A DNA stretch of 64,000 nt from Prochlorococcus marinus str. SB (GCF_000760115.1 NZ_JNAS01000002.1:434001-498000), one strand, 5' to 3'; shown: positions 19,919 through 30,583, counted from the first letter of the stretch. Program-made: numbers and translations. The notes: generated from the sequence alone by a model not told the origin.

Positions 19919-20880
19919 ACTTAATATTTCAAAAAAAATCTTATAGCTTTAAGTTATCGGCCAAAGTAGAAAATTCTAAAACCAATTACCACACAAAATC
20001 GGGTTGGATAATTAAATTAATAAGTAATGATGAAAAAATAGGGTTTGGAGAAGTTTCACCGCTACATAAAAAAGACTTAAAAAAGTGTGCGAAACAACTA
20101 GATATGATCCCTGAGTATATAGAGGAATTTAATTTATCTGAGCAAATAAATATTTTTCACCCATGTATTCAATCTGCAATAAATTCTGCATTAGCTGAGA
20201 TCAATGGAAAAATAATTTTTAAAGAAAACTACTACTTTGATGAAATTGGCAAAACAGCCATATTGTTAAATCATGAAAATGTAGTTTCAGATCTAAATGA
20301 TATTAAAAAAAGACATTGTGATATTGGAAAATCATTAACCTTAAAATGGAAAGTAGCACTAAAAAATAACCATGAGGAAGAAGCAAAATTAGAAGAAATT
20401 TTAAGCAAAATAGGTAATAATATTAAGTTAAGGATAGATGCTAATGGTTCTTGGGGAAGAGACATAGCTAATAGATGGGCTGATATTTTGAAAGATAATA
20501 AAAATATAGATTGGTTAGAGCAACCTCTCTGTGTTGATGATATTGATGGACTAACAGAACTCAACAAAAAAATCCCTATAGCCTTAGACGAATCACTTTT
20601 AAAATTTCCAACTTTGATTGATGAGTGGAAGGGTTGGCAAATTAGAAGGCCTTCTCAAGAAAATAATCCAGTTAAACTTTTAAGAGAATTAGAAAATAAA
20701 AAAGCTTTAATATCTATAAGTACCTCATTTGAAACTGGAATAGGAAAGAGATGGCTCCATCATTTATCTTCTCTACAATTACAAGGACCAACTCCAAAAG
20801 TTCCTGGTTTAGCTATGAATAAATTCCCTAATTCGTTTCTATTTTTAAATGAAGCAAAAAAGATATGGGATCTCCTATGA
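19915..20880 (+). CDS. menC: o-Succinylbenzoate synthase
   Basis: 321 residues, enolase superfamily. KSLTLKWKVAL has the catalytic Lys region, LRIDANGSWG the first metal Asp, DWLEQPL the Glu ligand and IALDESL the third acidic ligand. The enzyme dehydrates SHCHC to o-succinylbenzoate in the phylloquinone pathway. Enolase-superfamily members are promiscuous, but the position between menA and menE makes MenC firm. It overlaps menA by 4 bases; the stop overlaps ATG 20877 of menE. Confidence 0.9.
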   Translation: MNLIFQKKSYSFKLSAKVENSKTNYHTKSGWIIKLISNDEKIGFGEVSPLHKKDLKKCAKQLDMIPEYIEEFNLSEQINIFHPCIQSAINSALAEINGKIIFKENYYFDEIGKTAILLNHENVVSDLNDIKKRHCDIGKSLTLKWKVALKNNHEEEAKLEEILSKIGNNIKLRIDANGSWGRDIANRWADILKDNKNIDWLEQPLCVDDIDGLTELNKKIPIALDESLLKFPTLIDEWKGWQIRRPSQENNPVKLLRELENKKALISISTSFETGIGKRWLHHLSSLQLQGPTPKVPGLAMNKFPNSFLFLNEAKKIWDLL

Positions 20881-22076
20881 AAAATAAAATTCATACTATT
20901 GAAGTTGAAAATAACGAAACTCAATCTGTAGAAAAAATTCTTGAAAAAATTAGGGAGAATAAAATTATATATGTAAAAAACAAATTTTATGAAGACGAAG
21001 ATGTATTAGATTCAATTACTGAAAATGGGCCAGCAATTATCTTAAAAAGTAGTGGGAGTTCTGGAAAACCGAGACAATGTTTTCACCATTTAAATAATCT
21101 TATATTATCTGCAACTACATCAGGTCAATGGCTAATAGAGCAAGGATTTGAATTACAAAACTGCTTAATTTTAAATACTTTACCCCTGAACCATATAAGT
21201 GGATTAATGCCAATTTTTAGAAGTCAAACTTGGGGATGTCATTGTATTAATATTTCTCCGAATTTGATAAAAAAAACACGAGAACTTTTACTTTTCACAA
21301 TTAAATTTAAAAAAAACAAAAAACACTTGATTACGTCATTAGTACCTACCCAATTACAAAGACTTTTAGCTCAAAAAGATGGAATTAGTTGGCTAAAAAT
21401 TTTTGATCTAATTTGGGTTGGTGGAGCTTCAATTTCAGACGAAACTGCAGAACAATGTATAAAAGAAAAAATAAAATTAGCCCCTTGTTACGGCTCAACT
21501 GAAACAGCAGCAATGGTTACGAGTTTAAAACCAAAAGAATTCTTAATGGGTTTTAAAAATGTTGGAGAAATACTACCTGATACAAAAATAAGAATTAATA
21601 CACAAGGATTAATCGAAATAAACTCAGCCAGAATTGGAATCGAAATAAAAGACTCTTCAAAAACTGAAAATTTCAAAAATAAAAATGGGTGGTGGCAAAC
21701 AGGTGATTTAGGTGAAATTAATCAAATAAATAATTCATTATATTTAGACTTTCTTGGTAGAAGTGATAACGCTTTTAATTCTGGAGGAGAAATCGTTTTT
21801 CCAAAAGTAATTGAATCTCGATTAAATGATTTCATTATGAAAGAAAATATCCCAATTAATAAATTCAATATTTCAAAAGTGTCCGACAAATTATGGGGAA
21901 ATAAAATTAAAATAATTTTGGAATATAAAGAACATACAAATCATAAAAATATTGAAAATTCATTAAATTTATTAAAAGAATTTTCTCAAAGTTGGCCTAA
22001 ACATGAAAAACCTGAAAAGTGGATTGTTAAAAAAAATACCACTCCAGAAAAAATAAACTATAAATTTAAAAAATAA
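20877..22076 (+). CDS. menE: o-Succinylbenzoate-CoA ligase
   Basis: About 399 residues from ATG 20877, which overlaps the menC stop as ATGA; an ATG four codons earlier (20865) is possible but less typical. Acyl-adenylate family motifs: ILKSSGSSGKPRQC (P-loop-like A3), PLNHISGLM, CYGSTETAAMV (A5), WWQTGDLGEI (A7) and a C-terminal ending with TPEKINYKFKK (A10 lysine). It activates o-succinylbenzoate to its CoA thioester. Shorter than many ligases of the family, as MenE usually is. Confidence 0.9.
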   Translation: MKNKIHTIEVENNETQSVEKILEKIRENKIIYVKNKFYEDEDVLDSITENGPAIILKSSGSSGKPRQCFHHLNNLILSATTSGQWLIEQGFELQNCLILNTLPLNHISGLMPIFRSQTWGCHCINISPNLIKKTRELLLFTIKFKKNKKHLITSLVPTQLQRLLAQKDGISWLKIFDLIWVGGASISDETAEQCIKEKIKLAPCYGSTETAAMVTSLKPKEFLMGFKNVGEILPDTKIRINTQGLIEINSARIGIEIKDSSKTENFKNKNGWWQTGDLGEINQINNSLYLDFLGRSDNAFNSGGEIVFPKVIESRLNDFIMKENIPINKFNISKVSDKLWGNKIKIILEYKEHTNHKNIENSLNLLKEFSQSWPKHEKPEKWIVKKNTTPEKINYKFKK

Positions 22077-22079
22077 TAA

Positions 22080-22532
<453 letters not shown>

Positions 22533-22541
22533 TTAAAGAAC

Positions 22542-23729
22542 TTATCTATCAACAGATCCCATAATGACATCTATTGAGCCAAGAATTGCCATAATATCGG
22601 CGATTTTGGCACCTTTAAGAATATGAGGCAATATTTGCAGATTATTTAAATCAGCTGCTCTGATTTTAAATCTCCATGGGGTAACTTCATTATTTCCTTG
22701 AATGAATACACCTATTTCTCCTTTACCGGACTCTAATCTTGTATACAATTCTCCGTTAGGAATTTTAAAAGTTGGAGCAACCTTCTTAGCTACATATTGA
22801 TAGTCCATACCAAATATTTCACTTTTCTTATCTTCAGTCGCCATTCTTTGAGCTTCCAAATTTTCTGTTGGACCTCCTGGAATCATTTTACAGGCTTGGC
22901 GAATGATACTTAGCGATTGTCTCATCTCTTCGACTCTCACTCGATATCTCGCATAACAATCACCTTCTTTTTCTGAAGCAATCTGCCAATCAAAATCGTC
23001 ATAACATTCATAACTATCGACTTTCCTTAAATCCCAGGAAACTCCAGAAGCTCTAAGCATTGGCCCAGACAAAGACCAATTAATTGCCTGGTCTCTTTGT
23101 ATTGTTCCCAGACCTTCAATTCTTTTTCTAAAAATTGGGTTATTAGTGATTAATTTTTCGTATTCATCAATCTTAGGTCCAAACCAGTCACAAAAGTCTA
23201 TACATTTTTCTAACCATCCGTATGGAAGATCACATGCGACACCACCTATCCTAAAGAAATTATTATTTATCAACCTCTGTCCAGTAGCAGCTTCCCAAAG
23301 ATCATATATCATTTCTCTTTCTCTAAAAATATAGAAAAATGGAGTTTGAGCTCCTACGTCTGCTAAAAAGGGGCCGAGCCACAAAAGATGATTAGCAATA
23401 CGATTGAGTTCTAGCATTAGAACTCTGATGTAACTAGCTCTTTTAGGAACTGGAATATTAGCTAATCTTTCAGGAGCATTTACTACAATAGCTTCATAAA
23501 ACATTCCTGCTGCATAATCCATTCTGCTTACATAAGGGACATACATTACATTTGTCCTATTTTCAGCTATCTTTTCCATTCCTCTATGTAAATATCCAAT
23601 TACTGGCTCACAATCAATGACATTCTCACCATCAAGAGTTACAACTAACCTTAAAACCCCATGCATTGAGGGATGGTGAGGGCCAAAATTGACCACCATT
23701 GGTTCTGTTCTAGTCTCTAGCTGAGCCAT
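22542..23729 (-). CDS. ndhH: NDH-1 subunit H (NuoD-like 49 kDa subunit)
   Basis: 395 residues, full length. It begins with [15 protein letters not shown] and continues with [36 protein letters not shown] and the C-terminal [18 protein letters not shown]. This is a peripheral-arm subunit lining the quinone site of the cyanobacterial NDH-1 complex, used in cyclic electron flow around photosystem I and in respiration. It is separated from the other ndh genes in the window, as in other cyanobacteria. The menI start lies 9 bases downstream, so these two may be co-transcribed. Confidence 0.97.
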   Translation of the reverse strand: MAQLETRTEPMVVNFGPHHPSMHGVLRLVVTLDGENVIDCEPVIGYLHRGMEKIAENRTNVMYVPYVSRMDYAAGMFYEAIVVNAPERLANIPVPKRASYIRVLMLELNRIANHLLWLGPFLADVGAQTPFFYIFREREMIYDLWEAATGQRLINNNFFRIGGVACDLPYGWLEKCIDFCDWFGPKIDEYEKLITNNPIFRKRIEGLGTIQRDQAINWSLSGPMLRASGVSWDLRKVDSYECYDDFDWQIASEKEGDCYARYRVRVEEMRQSLSIIRQACKMIPGGPTENLEAQRMATEDKKSEIFGMDYQYVAKKVAPTFKIPNGELYTRLESGKGEIGVFIQGNNEVTPWRFKIRAADLNNLQILPHILKGAKIADIMAILGSIDVIMGSVDR

Positions 23730-23767
23730 TCGAAATTTAACTTCTAAATAAATCTTAGTCGAAAGTT

Positions 23768-24670
23768 ATGCAAACTGACCTATCTGATTCATCTTTTTTC
23801 AATCATAAATCAGTTATGACAGATGAGATTATGGCTTCATTAGAGCATTACCCATTAATCCATAACAAACAACTTAAAGGAATAGACGCAACTTTAGGCG
23901 GAGGCGGGCACTCTTATCATTTATTGAGAAAATATTCTAATTTAAATATAATTGGACTTGATCAAGATCCATTCGCAAGAAAATCAGCATCAAAAAAACT
24001 TGATGAATTTAAAAATAGGCTTGATATTAGAGCTACAAATTTTGCGGATTTTATGCCAAAAGAAAAGGTTTCTTTCGTGATTGCAGATCTTGGAGTAAAT
24101 AGCAACCAAATTGATGACCCTAACAGAGGATTTAGTTTCCAAAAAGATGGTCCGCTTGATATGCGCATGAATCCTTTTCTTGAGGTTGATGCAGAGAAAT
24201 TAATTGAGGCTTTAAATGAAAAAGATCTAGCTAATCTAATTTATAAATATGGAGAAGAGAGATTATCAAGAAAGATTGCTAGGAAAATAAAAATGGATTT
24301 GAAGGAAAATGGGAAATATTCTGGAACAAAAGAATTAGCCTATTCTATTGCAGGCTGCTTTCCACCAAAACAAAGATATAAAAAAATACACCCAGCAACA
24401 AGAACATTTCAGGCACTAAGAATTGCTGTCAATAAAGAAATTGAAGTATTAGAAAAATTTTTGCAAGTTGTCCCTGAATGGATTTTGCCAGGAGGTATTA
24501 TTTCTATTATTAGTTTTCATTCCCTGGAGGATAGGTTAGTTAAAAATTCTTTTAAGAATGATCAAAGACTTAAAAACCTGACAAAAAAGCCCATAACTCC
24601 TTCCGAACAAGAAGTCGAACTCAATAAAAGAGCTAGAAGTGGAAAATTAAGAATTGCTCAATTAAAATAA
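23768..24670 (+). CDS. rsmH: 16S rRNA m4C1402 methyltransferase RsmH (MraW)
   Basis: 300 residues. HKSVMTDEI near the start, the SAM-binding GIDATLGGGGHSYHLL, VIADLGVNSNQID, GFSFQKDGPLDMRMN, TFQALRIAVNKE and ISIISFHSLEDRLVK are classic RsmH motifs. It N4-methylates C1402 of 16S rRNA. In many bacteria it opens the division/cell-wall cluster, but here it stands alone between ndhH and a cysteine desulfurase, as cluster break-up is usual in cyanobacteria. Confidence 0.95.
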   Translation: MQTDLSDSSFFNHKSVMTDEIMASLEHYPLIHNKQLKGIDATLGGGGHSYHLLRKYSNLNIIGLDQDPFARKSASKKLDEFKNRLDIRATNFADFMPKEKVSFVIADLGVNSNQIDDPNRGFSFQKDGPLDMRMNPFLEVDAEKLIEALNEKDLANLIYKYGEERLSRKIARKIKMDLKENGKYSGTKELAYSIAGCFPPKQRYKKIHPATRTFQALRIAVNKEIEVLEKFLQVVPEWILPGGIISIISFHSLEDRLVKNSFKNDQRLKNLTKKPITPSEQEVELNKRARSGKLRIAQLK

Positions 24671-24683
24671 AAGCCAATAATTT

Positions 24684-25829
24684 CTAGCGTAATGATCTGA
24701 TCGTATTTGTAAGAATATGAATTGCTTTTTTTATATCTTGTGAATTAGTGCTTAATCCAATACTTAACCTTATTGAAGATTCTGCTTCTTTAAAAGATCT
24801 ACCTAAGGCTAGTAAAACATGAGATGGTTCACCATTACTACATGCAGATCCACTAGAACAAATTATTTTAGATTTTAAAAGTTTATGAAACTTTGCTCCG
24901 TTTAAATCCAATACAGTCAAATTTAAATTGTGAGGTAATCTTTTTTCTATGGAGCCATTAATTAATAAACCAGAATTATTTTCTAACAAACCCTCTAAAA
25001 GGGTATTTCTATGAAAAAGTAATTTCTCAGCATTATTTGTTTGATTAAAAACTGCTATCTCTATTGCTTTAGCAAAGCCAACTACTAAAGGAAGAGGTAA
25101 TGTTCCAGACCTGAGACCATATTCCTGACCTCCTCCAACAATTAAAGGCTCAAGATTCATTTCTTCATCAATCAAAAGAAGTCCTATCCCTTTAGGACCA
25201 TATATTTTGTGAGAACTCATCGTTATCATGTTTACATCTGTTAAAAGATTTTCTAAAGCCATATAACCTAAACATTGTGCAAAATCAGAGTGGAATGTTA
25301 TTCCTCTCGATTTACATATTTTTGAAATATTTTCTATGGGCTGAATAACTCCTATTTCATTATTTGCCAACATAACACTCACCAGAAATGTATCTTCTCT
25401 TATATTTTTTTTGAATTTTTCTTCTGAAATTAAGCCATCTTTCTCAGGAGGAATTTCTGTAACCATAAATCCCTCTTTTTTTAGTTGGTTTAAGGGCTCC
25501 AAAACAGCTTTATGCTCTGTTTTTAAGGTAATAATATGTCCATAATTTCCTGTTTTTTTATAGTAACTTCTAGCAAATCCTAATAAGGCTAAGTTATTAG
25601 ATTCAGTTGCTCCGCTTGTAAAAATAACTTTTTTATTCTTAAGAAATAAATTTTGTTCTATTTTTTCTCTTGAGGCTTCCAATATAGCGCTTGCGTTAAT
25701 CCCCGCCAAATTGGATTTGCTTGCAGGGTTAGAAAATATCTCACTCCAAAAAGGTTTCATAGAATCAACAACATCTTTAGAGCAAGGAGTCGAAGATTGA
25801 TAGTCTAGTAGTATGGGAGTTGATAGCAT
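24684..25829 (-). CDS. Cysteine desulfurase (NifS/IscS family)
   Basis: 381 residues, PLP fold type I. SGATESNNLALLG (72-84), HSDFAQCLG (180-188), the PLP lysine in SSHKIYGPKG (Lys208) and the active-site loop CSSGSACSNGEPSHVL with Cys330. That loop form is of the IscS/NifS (group I) type. It releases sulfur from cysteine for Fe-S clusters or tRNA thiolation. No scaffold gene is adjacent. A second desulfurase (SufS) is expected with the suf genes elsewhere; this one is not SufS by its loop. Confidence 0.9.
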   Translation of the reverse strand: MLSTPILLDYQSSTPCSKDVVDSMKPFWSEIFSNPASKSNLAGINASAILEASREKIEQNLFLKNKKVIFTSGATESNNLALLGFARSYYKKTGNYGHIITLKTEHKAVLEPLNQLKKEGFMVTEIPPEKDGLISEEKFKKNIREDTFLVSVMLANNEIGVIQPIENISKICKSRGITFHSDFAQCLGYMALENLLTDVNMITMSSHKIYGPKGIGLLLIDEEMNLEPLIVGGGQEYGLRSGTLPLPLVVGFAKAIEIAVFNQTNNAEKLLFHRNTLLEGLLENNSGLLINGSIEKRLPHNLNLTVLDLNGAKFHKLLKSKIICSSGSACSNGEPSHVLLALGRSFKEAESSIRLSIGLSTNSQDIKKAIHILTNTIRSLR

Positions 25830-25888
25830 TATGTTTAGTATATAAAATTCTGTTTATTACTAGAAAATCAAATTTAAGAATTTAAAAA

Positions 25889-26617
25889 ATGAATGAAATT
25901 AATCAAATAAATAATGAACCGGTAAGAAAATCAAGAATTTTATTAGTTGATGATGAGCCTGGTTTAAGAACAGCTGTTAAAACATTTCTAGAAGATGAAG
26001 GCTTTGAAATATTTATTGCAGTTGATGGCGAGGATGGTTGGGAAAAAGCTCAAACAATTTTCCCCGATTTGATAATTAGCGATGTTATGATGCCACGAGC
26101 CAACGGTTATGATTTATTAGAAAAAGTTAGAGAGGATGAAAAATTAGGGGGAACTCCAGTTATTTTTCTAACTGCAAAAGGAATGACCCTAGACAGAACA
26201 GAAGGTTATCTTGCAGGAGTTGATGATTATATTTCCAAACCTTTCGATCCCGATGAATTAGCTGCAAGAGTTAAAAATGTAATCAACAGACAAGAGCGAC
26301 TATTAAAAGAAGCGGCACGATTCGCAGATATTGACGTAAGCAAAATGGCAAAACAAATTACTGAAATAAAATCTATGCTTACAGACCAAAACCAGACTAA
26401 TCCAGAAAATAAAATAAATCTTCCAAGTTTTACTCCTAGAGAAGCAAGTGTGCTTCAACTAGTAGCAGAGGGACTGATGAACAAGGAGATTGCTAGAAAG
26501 CTTGAAACATCTATTAGAAATGTTGAGAAATATGTAAGTAGACTTTTTATCAAGACAGGTACATCTAGCCGAACAGAATTAGTTCGTTATGCACTTGAAA
26601 ATCATTTAGTAAAATAA
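25889..26617 (+). CDS. NarL/FixJ-family response regulator, probably Rre1/Ycf29 type
   Basis: 242 residues. Receiver domain (about 16-137): acidic pair Asp21-Asp22, phosphoacceptor Asp65 in IISDVMMPR, Thr95 and Lys117 in DDYISKPF. A helical linker (MAKQITEIKSML) leads to a LuxR-type HTH (about 175-240): FTPREASVLQLVAEGLMNKEIARKL and VEKYVSRLF. The receiver and linker resemble the cyanobacterial/plastid Ycf29 (Rre1) group as I remember it; the exact orthologue is inferred. Rre1 partners Hik2 in stress responses. Divergent from the desulfurase gene. Confidence 0.85.
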   Translation: MNEINQINNEPVRKSRILLVDDEPGLRTAVKTFLEDEGFEIFIAVDGEDGWEKAQTIFPDLIISDVMMPRANGYDLLEKVREDEKLGGTPVIFLTAKGMTLDRTEGYLAGVDDYISKPFDPDELAARVKNVINRQERLLKEAARFADIDVSKMAKQITEIKSMLTDQNQTNPENKINLPSFTPREASVLQLVAEGLMNKEIARKLETSIRNVEKYVSRLFIKTGTSSRTELVRYALENHLVK

Positions 26618-26622
26618 ATTAT

Positions 26623-27321
26623 TTAATTTTTTTCGAATTCAATTAGTTTTGAAAAATAAAAAGGAGCTTGATTTAATTTCTTTTTAACAACTTTAAATCC
26701 TCTTTCTTTAGCAGCATTAATAATACCCTTTTCTTTCAATGTATAAGCCCTTGTAGTTTTACTTGGCCCAGGAAATAATTTTCCAATATTTTTTAGAACA
26801 GCAAGCACTGGAGTATAAGGCGCAAAGCTAACGATTAGTTTTTCTTTACTTAAATCGCATAGATGTTGAACCATTTCTTCTGCGACCGGTTGAGGATAAT
26901 GAATAAATACATCCAAACAAACTACAACATCAAATAATCCTTTTAATTTTTCCAGATCACAGACTTCATATTTGATTTTGCCTTGATTCAAACCTAACTC
27001 ATTAATGCGTTTTTTTGTTTCTTTAATCATTTCAGATGAGATATCGCTCACCTGTAGTTCTTTTATACCGAGTCTTAATAAAGGTATGGAAAGACTTCCT
27101 ACTCCACAGCCTGCATCACAATAACTTTTTTTTGTTAGTTCAGGATAATTTTTGATGTATGAGACTACATCATCTACAGTTTTTTGATGTCCTTTCCTAA
27201 TATTTTTCTGAACTGTATTAATTTCATCAGATTTGCTATAAATTTTATTCCATCTTTCAAATCCAGTACCATTAAAATACTCCCTTACTTCACTTTTTTC
27301 GATAATCTTATTTGAATTCAT
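26623..27321 (-). CDS. chlM: Magnesium-protoporphyrin IX methyltransferase
   Basis: 232 residues. VREYFNGTGFERWNKIY (12-28) is characteristic of ChlM/BchM, and YCDAGCGVGSLSIPLL (68-83) is the SAM-binding motif; VVCLDVFIHYPQP and SFAPYTPVLAVLKNIGKLFPG follow. It methylates the C13 propionate of Mg-protoporphyrin IX, an early committed step of chlorophyll synthesis. It ends 5 bases from the convergent response-regulator gene. Other chl genes are not in the window. Confidence 0.94.
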   Translation of the reverse strand: MNSNKIIEKSEVREYFNGTGFERWNKIYSKSDEINTVQKNIRKGHQKTVDDVVSYIKNYPELTKKSYCDAGCGVGSLSIPLLRLGIKELQVSDISSEMIKETKKRINELGLNQGKIKYEVCDLEKLKGLFDVVVCLDVFIHYPQPVAEEMVQHLCDLSKEKLIVSFAPYTPVLAVLKNIGKLFPGPSKTTRAYTLKEKGIINAAKERGFKVVKKKLNQAPFYFSKLIEFEKN

Positions 27322-27410
27322 AATATTCTATGAAAATTTATTCTTTTCATATTAACTAACTGGCGCCAAATTAATTGCACGCCATTATAGGAAAGAATTG
27401 ATTTGTTATT

Positions 27411-27947
27411 TTGTCAGAATTGAATTCTAAAGATATTTATAAAATTGCTGTCGTAATGGGTAGTGATTCAGATCTAAATACATTGAAACCAGCAATTGAT
27501 ATTTTAAGAGAATTTGAAATAAAAACTGAAGTTTGTATACTTTCTGCTCATCGAACACCTATTGAAATGATGGAATATGCAAAAAATGCAGAATCAGAAA
27601 ACATAAAAGTAATAATTGCCGGTGCTGGGGGTGCTGCTCATCTTCCTGGAATGCTGGCATCCATAACTTGCATTCCTGTAATTGGAGTACCAGTAGAGAG
27701 TAAGACACTGAAGGGAATTGACTCTCTTTTATCAATCGTTCAAATGCCCGCTGGAATTCCAGTTGCAACAGTTGCAATTAATGGAGGACAGAATGCTGGA
27801 TTATTGGCAATAGAGATGATCAGTTTATTTGATGAATCCATAAAGAAAAATTTAAAAGAATTCAGAGAAAATCTACATACACAGGTAAGAACAAAAAATA
27901 ATAAGTTATCAACTATTGGACCAGACAAATATCTGCAAAATGAATAG
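27411..27947 (+). CDS. purE: N5-carboxyaminoimidazole ribonucleotide mutase
   Basis: 178 residues from a TTG start at 27411; no ATG precedes the conserved IAVVMGSDSDLNTLKPA. SAHRTPIEMMEYA with the catalytic His, IAGAGGAAHLPGM and GVPVESKTLKGIDSLLSIVQMPAGIPVATVAING are all standard for class I PurE. It carries out the carboxyl shift in purine synthesis after PurK. Divergent from chlM, convergent with cysC. Confidence 0.95.
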   Translation: MSELNSKDIYKIAVVMGSDSDLNTLKPAIDILREFEIKTEVCILSAHRTPIEMMEYAKNAESENIKVIIAGAGGAAHLPGMLASITCIPVIGVPVESKTLKGIDSLLSIVQMPAGIPVATVAINGGQNAGLLAIEMISLFDESIKKNLKEFRENLHTQVRTKNNKLSTIGPDKYLQNE

Positions 27948-27961
27948 AGTAATATTTTCTA

Positions 27962-28585
27962 TTAGGCCTTGTTAAGAAAGTTTTCTTTTTTAAGGTATTT
28001 AATAACTTTTTCAACGGATTCATTTAAATCTAACGAACCTGTATCAACAACAATTTCGGGTTTATGAGGAGCTTCATATGGACTAGAAATCCCTGTAAAC
28101 TCCTTAATTTCACCCAAACGAGCTTTCTTATAAAGACCTTTAGTATCCCTATTTTCGCAAACTGTGATATCAGCAGAACAATAAACTTCAATAAAATCCT
28201 TAGATCCAATAATTTTTCTCACCTTATCTCTATCGCTAATAAATGGCGAAACGAATGCTGTAATAGTTATTATCCCAGCATTCATAAATAAATTCGCAAC
28301 TTCGCCAATTCTTCTTATATTTTCTTCTCTATCTTCATCCGAAAAACCAAGATCTTTACATAAACCGTGTCTAATATTATCTCCATCCAAGACATAAGTC
28401 GAAAAACCATCTAAATGTAAAACTTCATTTAAAGCGTTGGCCAAAGTACTTTTGCCAGAACCGGATAAACCTGTAAACCAGATAACCATACCTTTATGAC
28501 CTCTCATTTTCTCTAACTTTTCTCTATCTATAGTTAGGTTGTGCCACTTTATATTGGTTGACTTTGTTTGATTTTGTTCTTTCAT
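27962..28585 (-). CDS. cysC: Adenylylsulfate (APS) kinase
   Basis: 207 residues. P-loop GLSGSGKST at 39-47, then YVLDGDNIRHGLCKDLGFSDEDREENIRR, the APS-binding signature, and VSPFISDRDKVR. The enzyme phosphorylates APS to PAPS. It probably feeds sulfate assimilation or sulfolipid-type sulfation; no other cys gene is nearby. The gap to the upstream SUI1-like gene is 42 bases, same direction. Confidence 0.95.
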   Translation of the reverse strand: MKEQNQTKSTNIKWHNLTIDREKLEKMRGHKGMVIWFTGLSGSGKSTLANALNEVLHLDGFSTYVLDGDNIRHGLCKDLGFSDEDREENIRRIGEVANLFMNAGIITITAFVSPFISDRDKVRKIIGSKDFIEVYCSADITVCENRDTKGLYKKARLGEIKEFTGISSPYEAPHKPEIVVDTGSLDLNESVEKVIKYLKKENFLNKA

Positions 28586-28627
28586 TTTTTACTTCATCAA
28601 AATTAAAAACCTATCCTAACTCTTGCT

Positions 28628-28948
28628 TCATAAATTATGAAATCCCTCTTTACGAAGAAACTCAATTGATTTCGATACCATATCACCCTGTAACTGGATA
28701 TTTCTGTCAATTAATGTTCCTCCAGTCCCACAAAAAACTTTAATTTTTTTTAGTAATTCTTTTAATAAGATTTCATCCTCAGTGCCTAAACCTCTAATTA
28801 AAGTTATTGTCTTGCCCTTTTTACCTTTTTTTTGCTTTGAAATATTTATTTTTGATCTTTTATTAAAAGTATCTACCTTAGCTGTTTCTTCAGATTTCTT
28901 TTCTTGATTATCAAATTCGATCCAATTCTTTTTTCCCATTATTTTCAA
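28628..28948 (-). CDS. SUI1/eIF1-like translation factor (YciH family)
   Basis: 106 residues. A lysine-rich N-terminal third is followed by an SUI1 domain: KGKTITLIRGLGTEDEILLKEL, KIKVFCGTGGTLIDRNIQLQGD. Bacterial SUI1-domain proteins such as E. coli YciH influence start-codon fidelity in vitro; the cellular role is not settled. It is divergent from trpB with only 39 bases between start codons. Confidence 0.87.
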   Translation of the reverse strand: MKIMGKKNWIEFDNQEKKSEETAKVDTFNKRSKINISKQKKGKKGKTITLIRGLGTEDEILLKELLKKIKVFCGTGGTLIDRNIQLQGDMVSKSIEFLRKEGFHNL

Positions 28949-28987
28949 TATAATCTATAGTTAGTTAATACTTATTCTATAGAAAAA

Positions 28988-30232
28988 GTGGTAAGTACAT
29001 TTTCTCGCAAAGATCAAAACTATAAAAATGACGATTTAAATCAACCCTCCAAAGAGGGAAGATTTGGAAAATATGGTGGTCAATATGTTCCTGAAACACT
29101 AATGCCCGCTCTTTTTGAGCTTGAAGACGCTGCATCTAATGCATGGAAAGATAAACTTTTTGTAGAAGAATTAAATCATCTACTTAAGACTTATGTAGGA
29201 AGAGAAACACCACTTTATGAAGCCAAAAGACTTACTGAACATTACAAAAATAATCAAGCAACTCCCAGAATATGGCTTAAAAGAGAAGATTTAAATCATA
29301 CTGGGGCTCACAAAATCAATAATGCTCTTGGACAAGCTTTATTGGCAATAAGAATGGGAAAAAAAAGAATAATTGCAGAAACTGGAGCAGGTCAACATGG
29401 AGTTGCTACTGCTACTGTTTGTGCGAGATTTGGCTTGAAATGTATTATCTACATGGGTGCTGAAGATATAAAAAGGCAATCCCTTAACGTTTTCAGAATG
29501 AAACTTCTAGGAGCTGAAGTTAAAGTTGTAAATTCTGGAACTGCAACACTTAAGGATGCCACTAGTGAAGCCATTAGAGATTGGGTTTCTAATGTCGAAA
29601 CAACACACTATATTTTAGGATCTGTTGCAGGCCCACACCCTTTCCCAAAGATTGTGCGGGATTTTCATGCAGTTATAGGTGAAGAAACTAAAAAACAATG
29701 TTTGGAATCATTTGGATCTTTGCCCGATATTTTGCTTGCTTGTGTAGGTGGGGGATCAAATGCAATGGGGCTTTTCCATCCATTTGTTAAGGAAACTTCT
29801 GTGCGGCTTATTGGAGTTGAAGCCGCCGGAAGCGGAGTTGATACTGACAAACATGCTGCCACTATCACTAAAGGTTCAGTTGGAATTTTGCATGGATCAA
29901 TGAGTCTTCTCTTGCAAGATGATAATGGTCAAGTACAAGAAGCTCACTCAATAAGTGCAGGTTTAGATTACCCTGGAGTAGGACCTGAACATAGCCATTT
30001 AAAAGATATAGGTAGAGCAGAATATGGATCCGTCACAGATCAAGAAGCTTTAGACGCTTTAAAACTTGTTAGTGAACTAGAAGGAATTATTCCTGCACTT
30101 GAAACTTCCCATGCCTTTGCTTGGTTAGATAAATTATGCCCTACTCTTGAAAAAGATACTCATATAGTTATCAATTGCTCTGGGAGAGGCGACAAAGATG
30201 TTAATACTGTTGCATCTTCATTAGATATTTAA
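28988..30232 (+). CDS. trpB: Tryptophan synthase beta subunit
   Basis: 414 residues from a GTG start at 28988. [39 protein letters not shown] with the PLP lysine, [14 protein letters not shown] and [12 protein letters not shown] are classic TrpB1 motifs. It joins indole and serine. trpA is not adjacent, in line with dispersed trp genes in cyanobacteria. The stop falls on the first base of a short inverted repeat shared with the convergent rhodanese gene. Confidence 0.97.
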   Translation: MVSTFSRKDQNYKNDDLNQPSKEGRFGKYGGQYVPETLMPALFELEDAASNAWKDKLFVEELNHLLKTYVGRETPLYEAKRLTEHYKNNQATPRIWLKREDLNHTGAHKINNALGQALLAIRMGKKRIIAETGAGQHGVATATVCARFGLKCIIYMGAEDIKRQSLNVFRMKLLGAEVKVVNSGTATLKDATSEAIRDWVSNVETTHYILGSVAGPHPFPKIVRDFHAVIGEETKKQCLESFGSLPDILLACVGGGSNAMGLFHPFVKETSVRLIGVEAAGSGVDTDKHAATITKGSVGILHGSMSLLLQDDNGQVQEAHSISAGLDYPGVGPEHSHLKDIGRAEYGSVTDQEALDALKLVSELEGIIPALETSHAFAWLDKLCPTLEKDTHIVINCSGRGDKDVNTVASSLDI

Positions 30233-30251
30233 TCAATACCTTGGTATTGAT
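30232..30251. terminator. Inverted repeat at trpB/rhodanese convergent junction
   Basis: Perfect 9-base arms ATCAATACC and GGTATTGAT around a TT centre, starting at the last base of the trpB stop and covering the final codons of the convergent rhodanese gene. Such a hairpin could end both transcripts, but there is no clear T run after it on either side, so a role as an intrinsic terminator is only tentative. Confidence 0.35.
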
Positions 30252-30583
30252 GGGTCAATATATCTACTCCATCCATCAATACCCTCCTCCAAATTCCATA
30301 TTTCGCTCACAATATTATTATCCAAGCACCATTGAGAAAAATTATAACTTCTTATTCCTGCATGACAGGTAACTACAATTTCTCTATCTAATAAACCAGA
30401 AAATATTTCTTCAACATATTCAAATGTAACCTTACTAATTGGTATATGTAAAAATTCTTTTGAGAAACGAGCCAGTTCAAGCTCTGACTGCTCTCTTACA
30501 TCAATTAAGACTGGATCTTCTTTCTCAGAATTAAACCAATCATTTAGACTAGAAGCATTTATAGATTTTGGATAACTTCCCAA
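30233..30583 (-). CDS. Rhodanese-like sulfurtransferase domain protein
   Basis: 116 residues, one rhodanese domain: VLIDVREQSELELARF and the active-site loop VVTCHAGIRSYNFSQWC with Cys73. Single-domain rhodaneses carry persulfide sulfur; the actual acceptor is unknown. The end of the gene is built into the inverted repeat with trpB. It is convergent with trpB with no free bases between stops. Confidence 0.88.
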   Translation of the reverse strand: MGSYPKSINASSLNDWFNSEKEDPVLIDVREQSELELARFSKEFLHIPISKVTFEYVEEIFSGLLDREIVVTCHAGIRSYNFSQWCLDNNIVSEIWNLEEGIDGWSRYIDPSIPRY

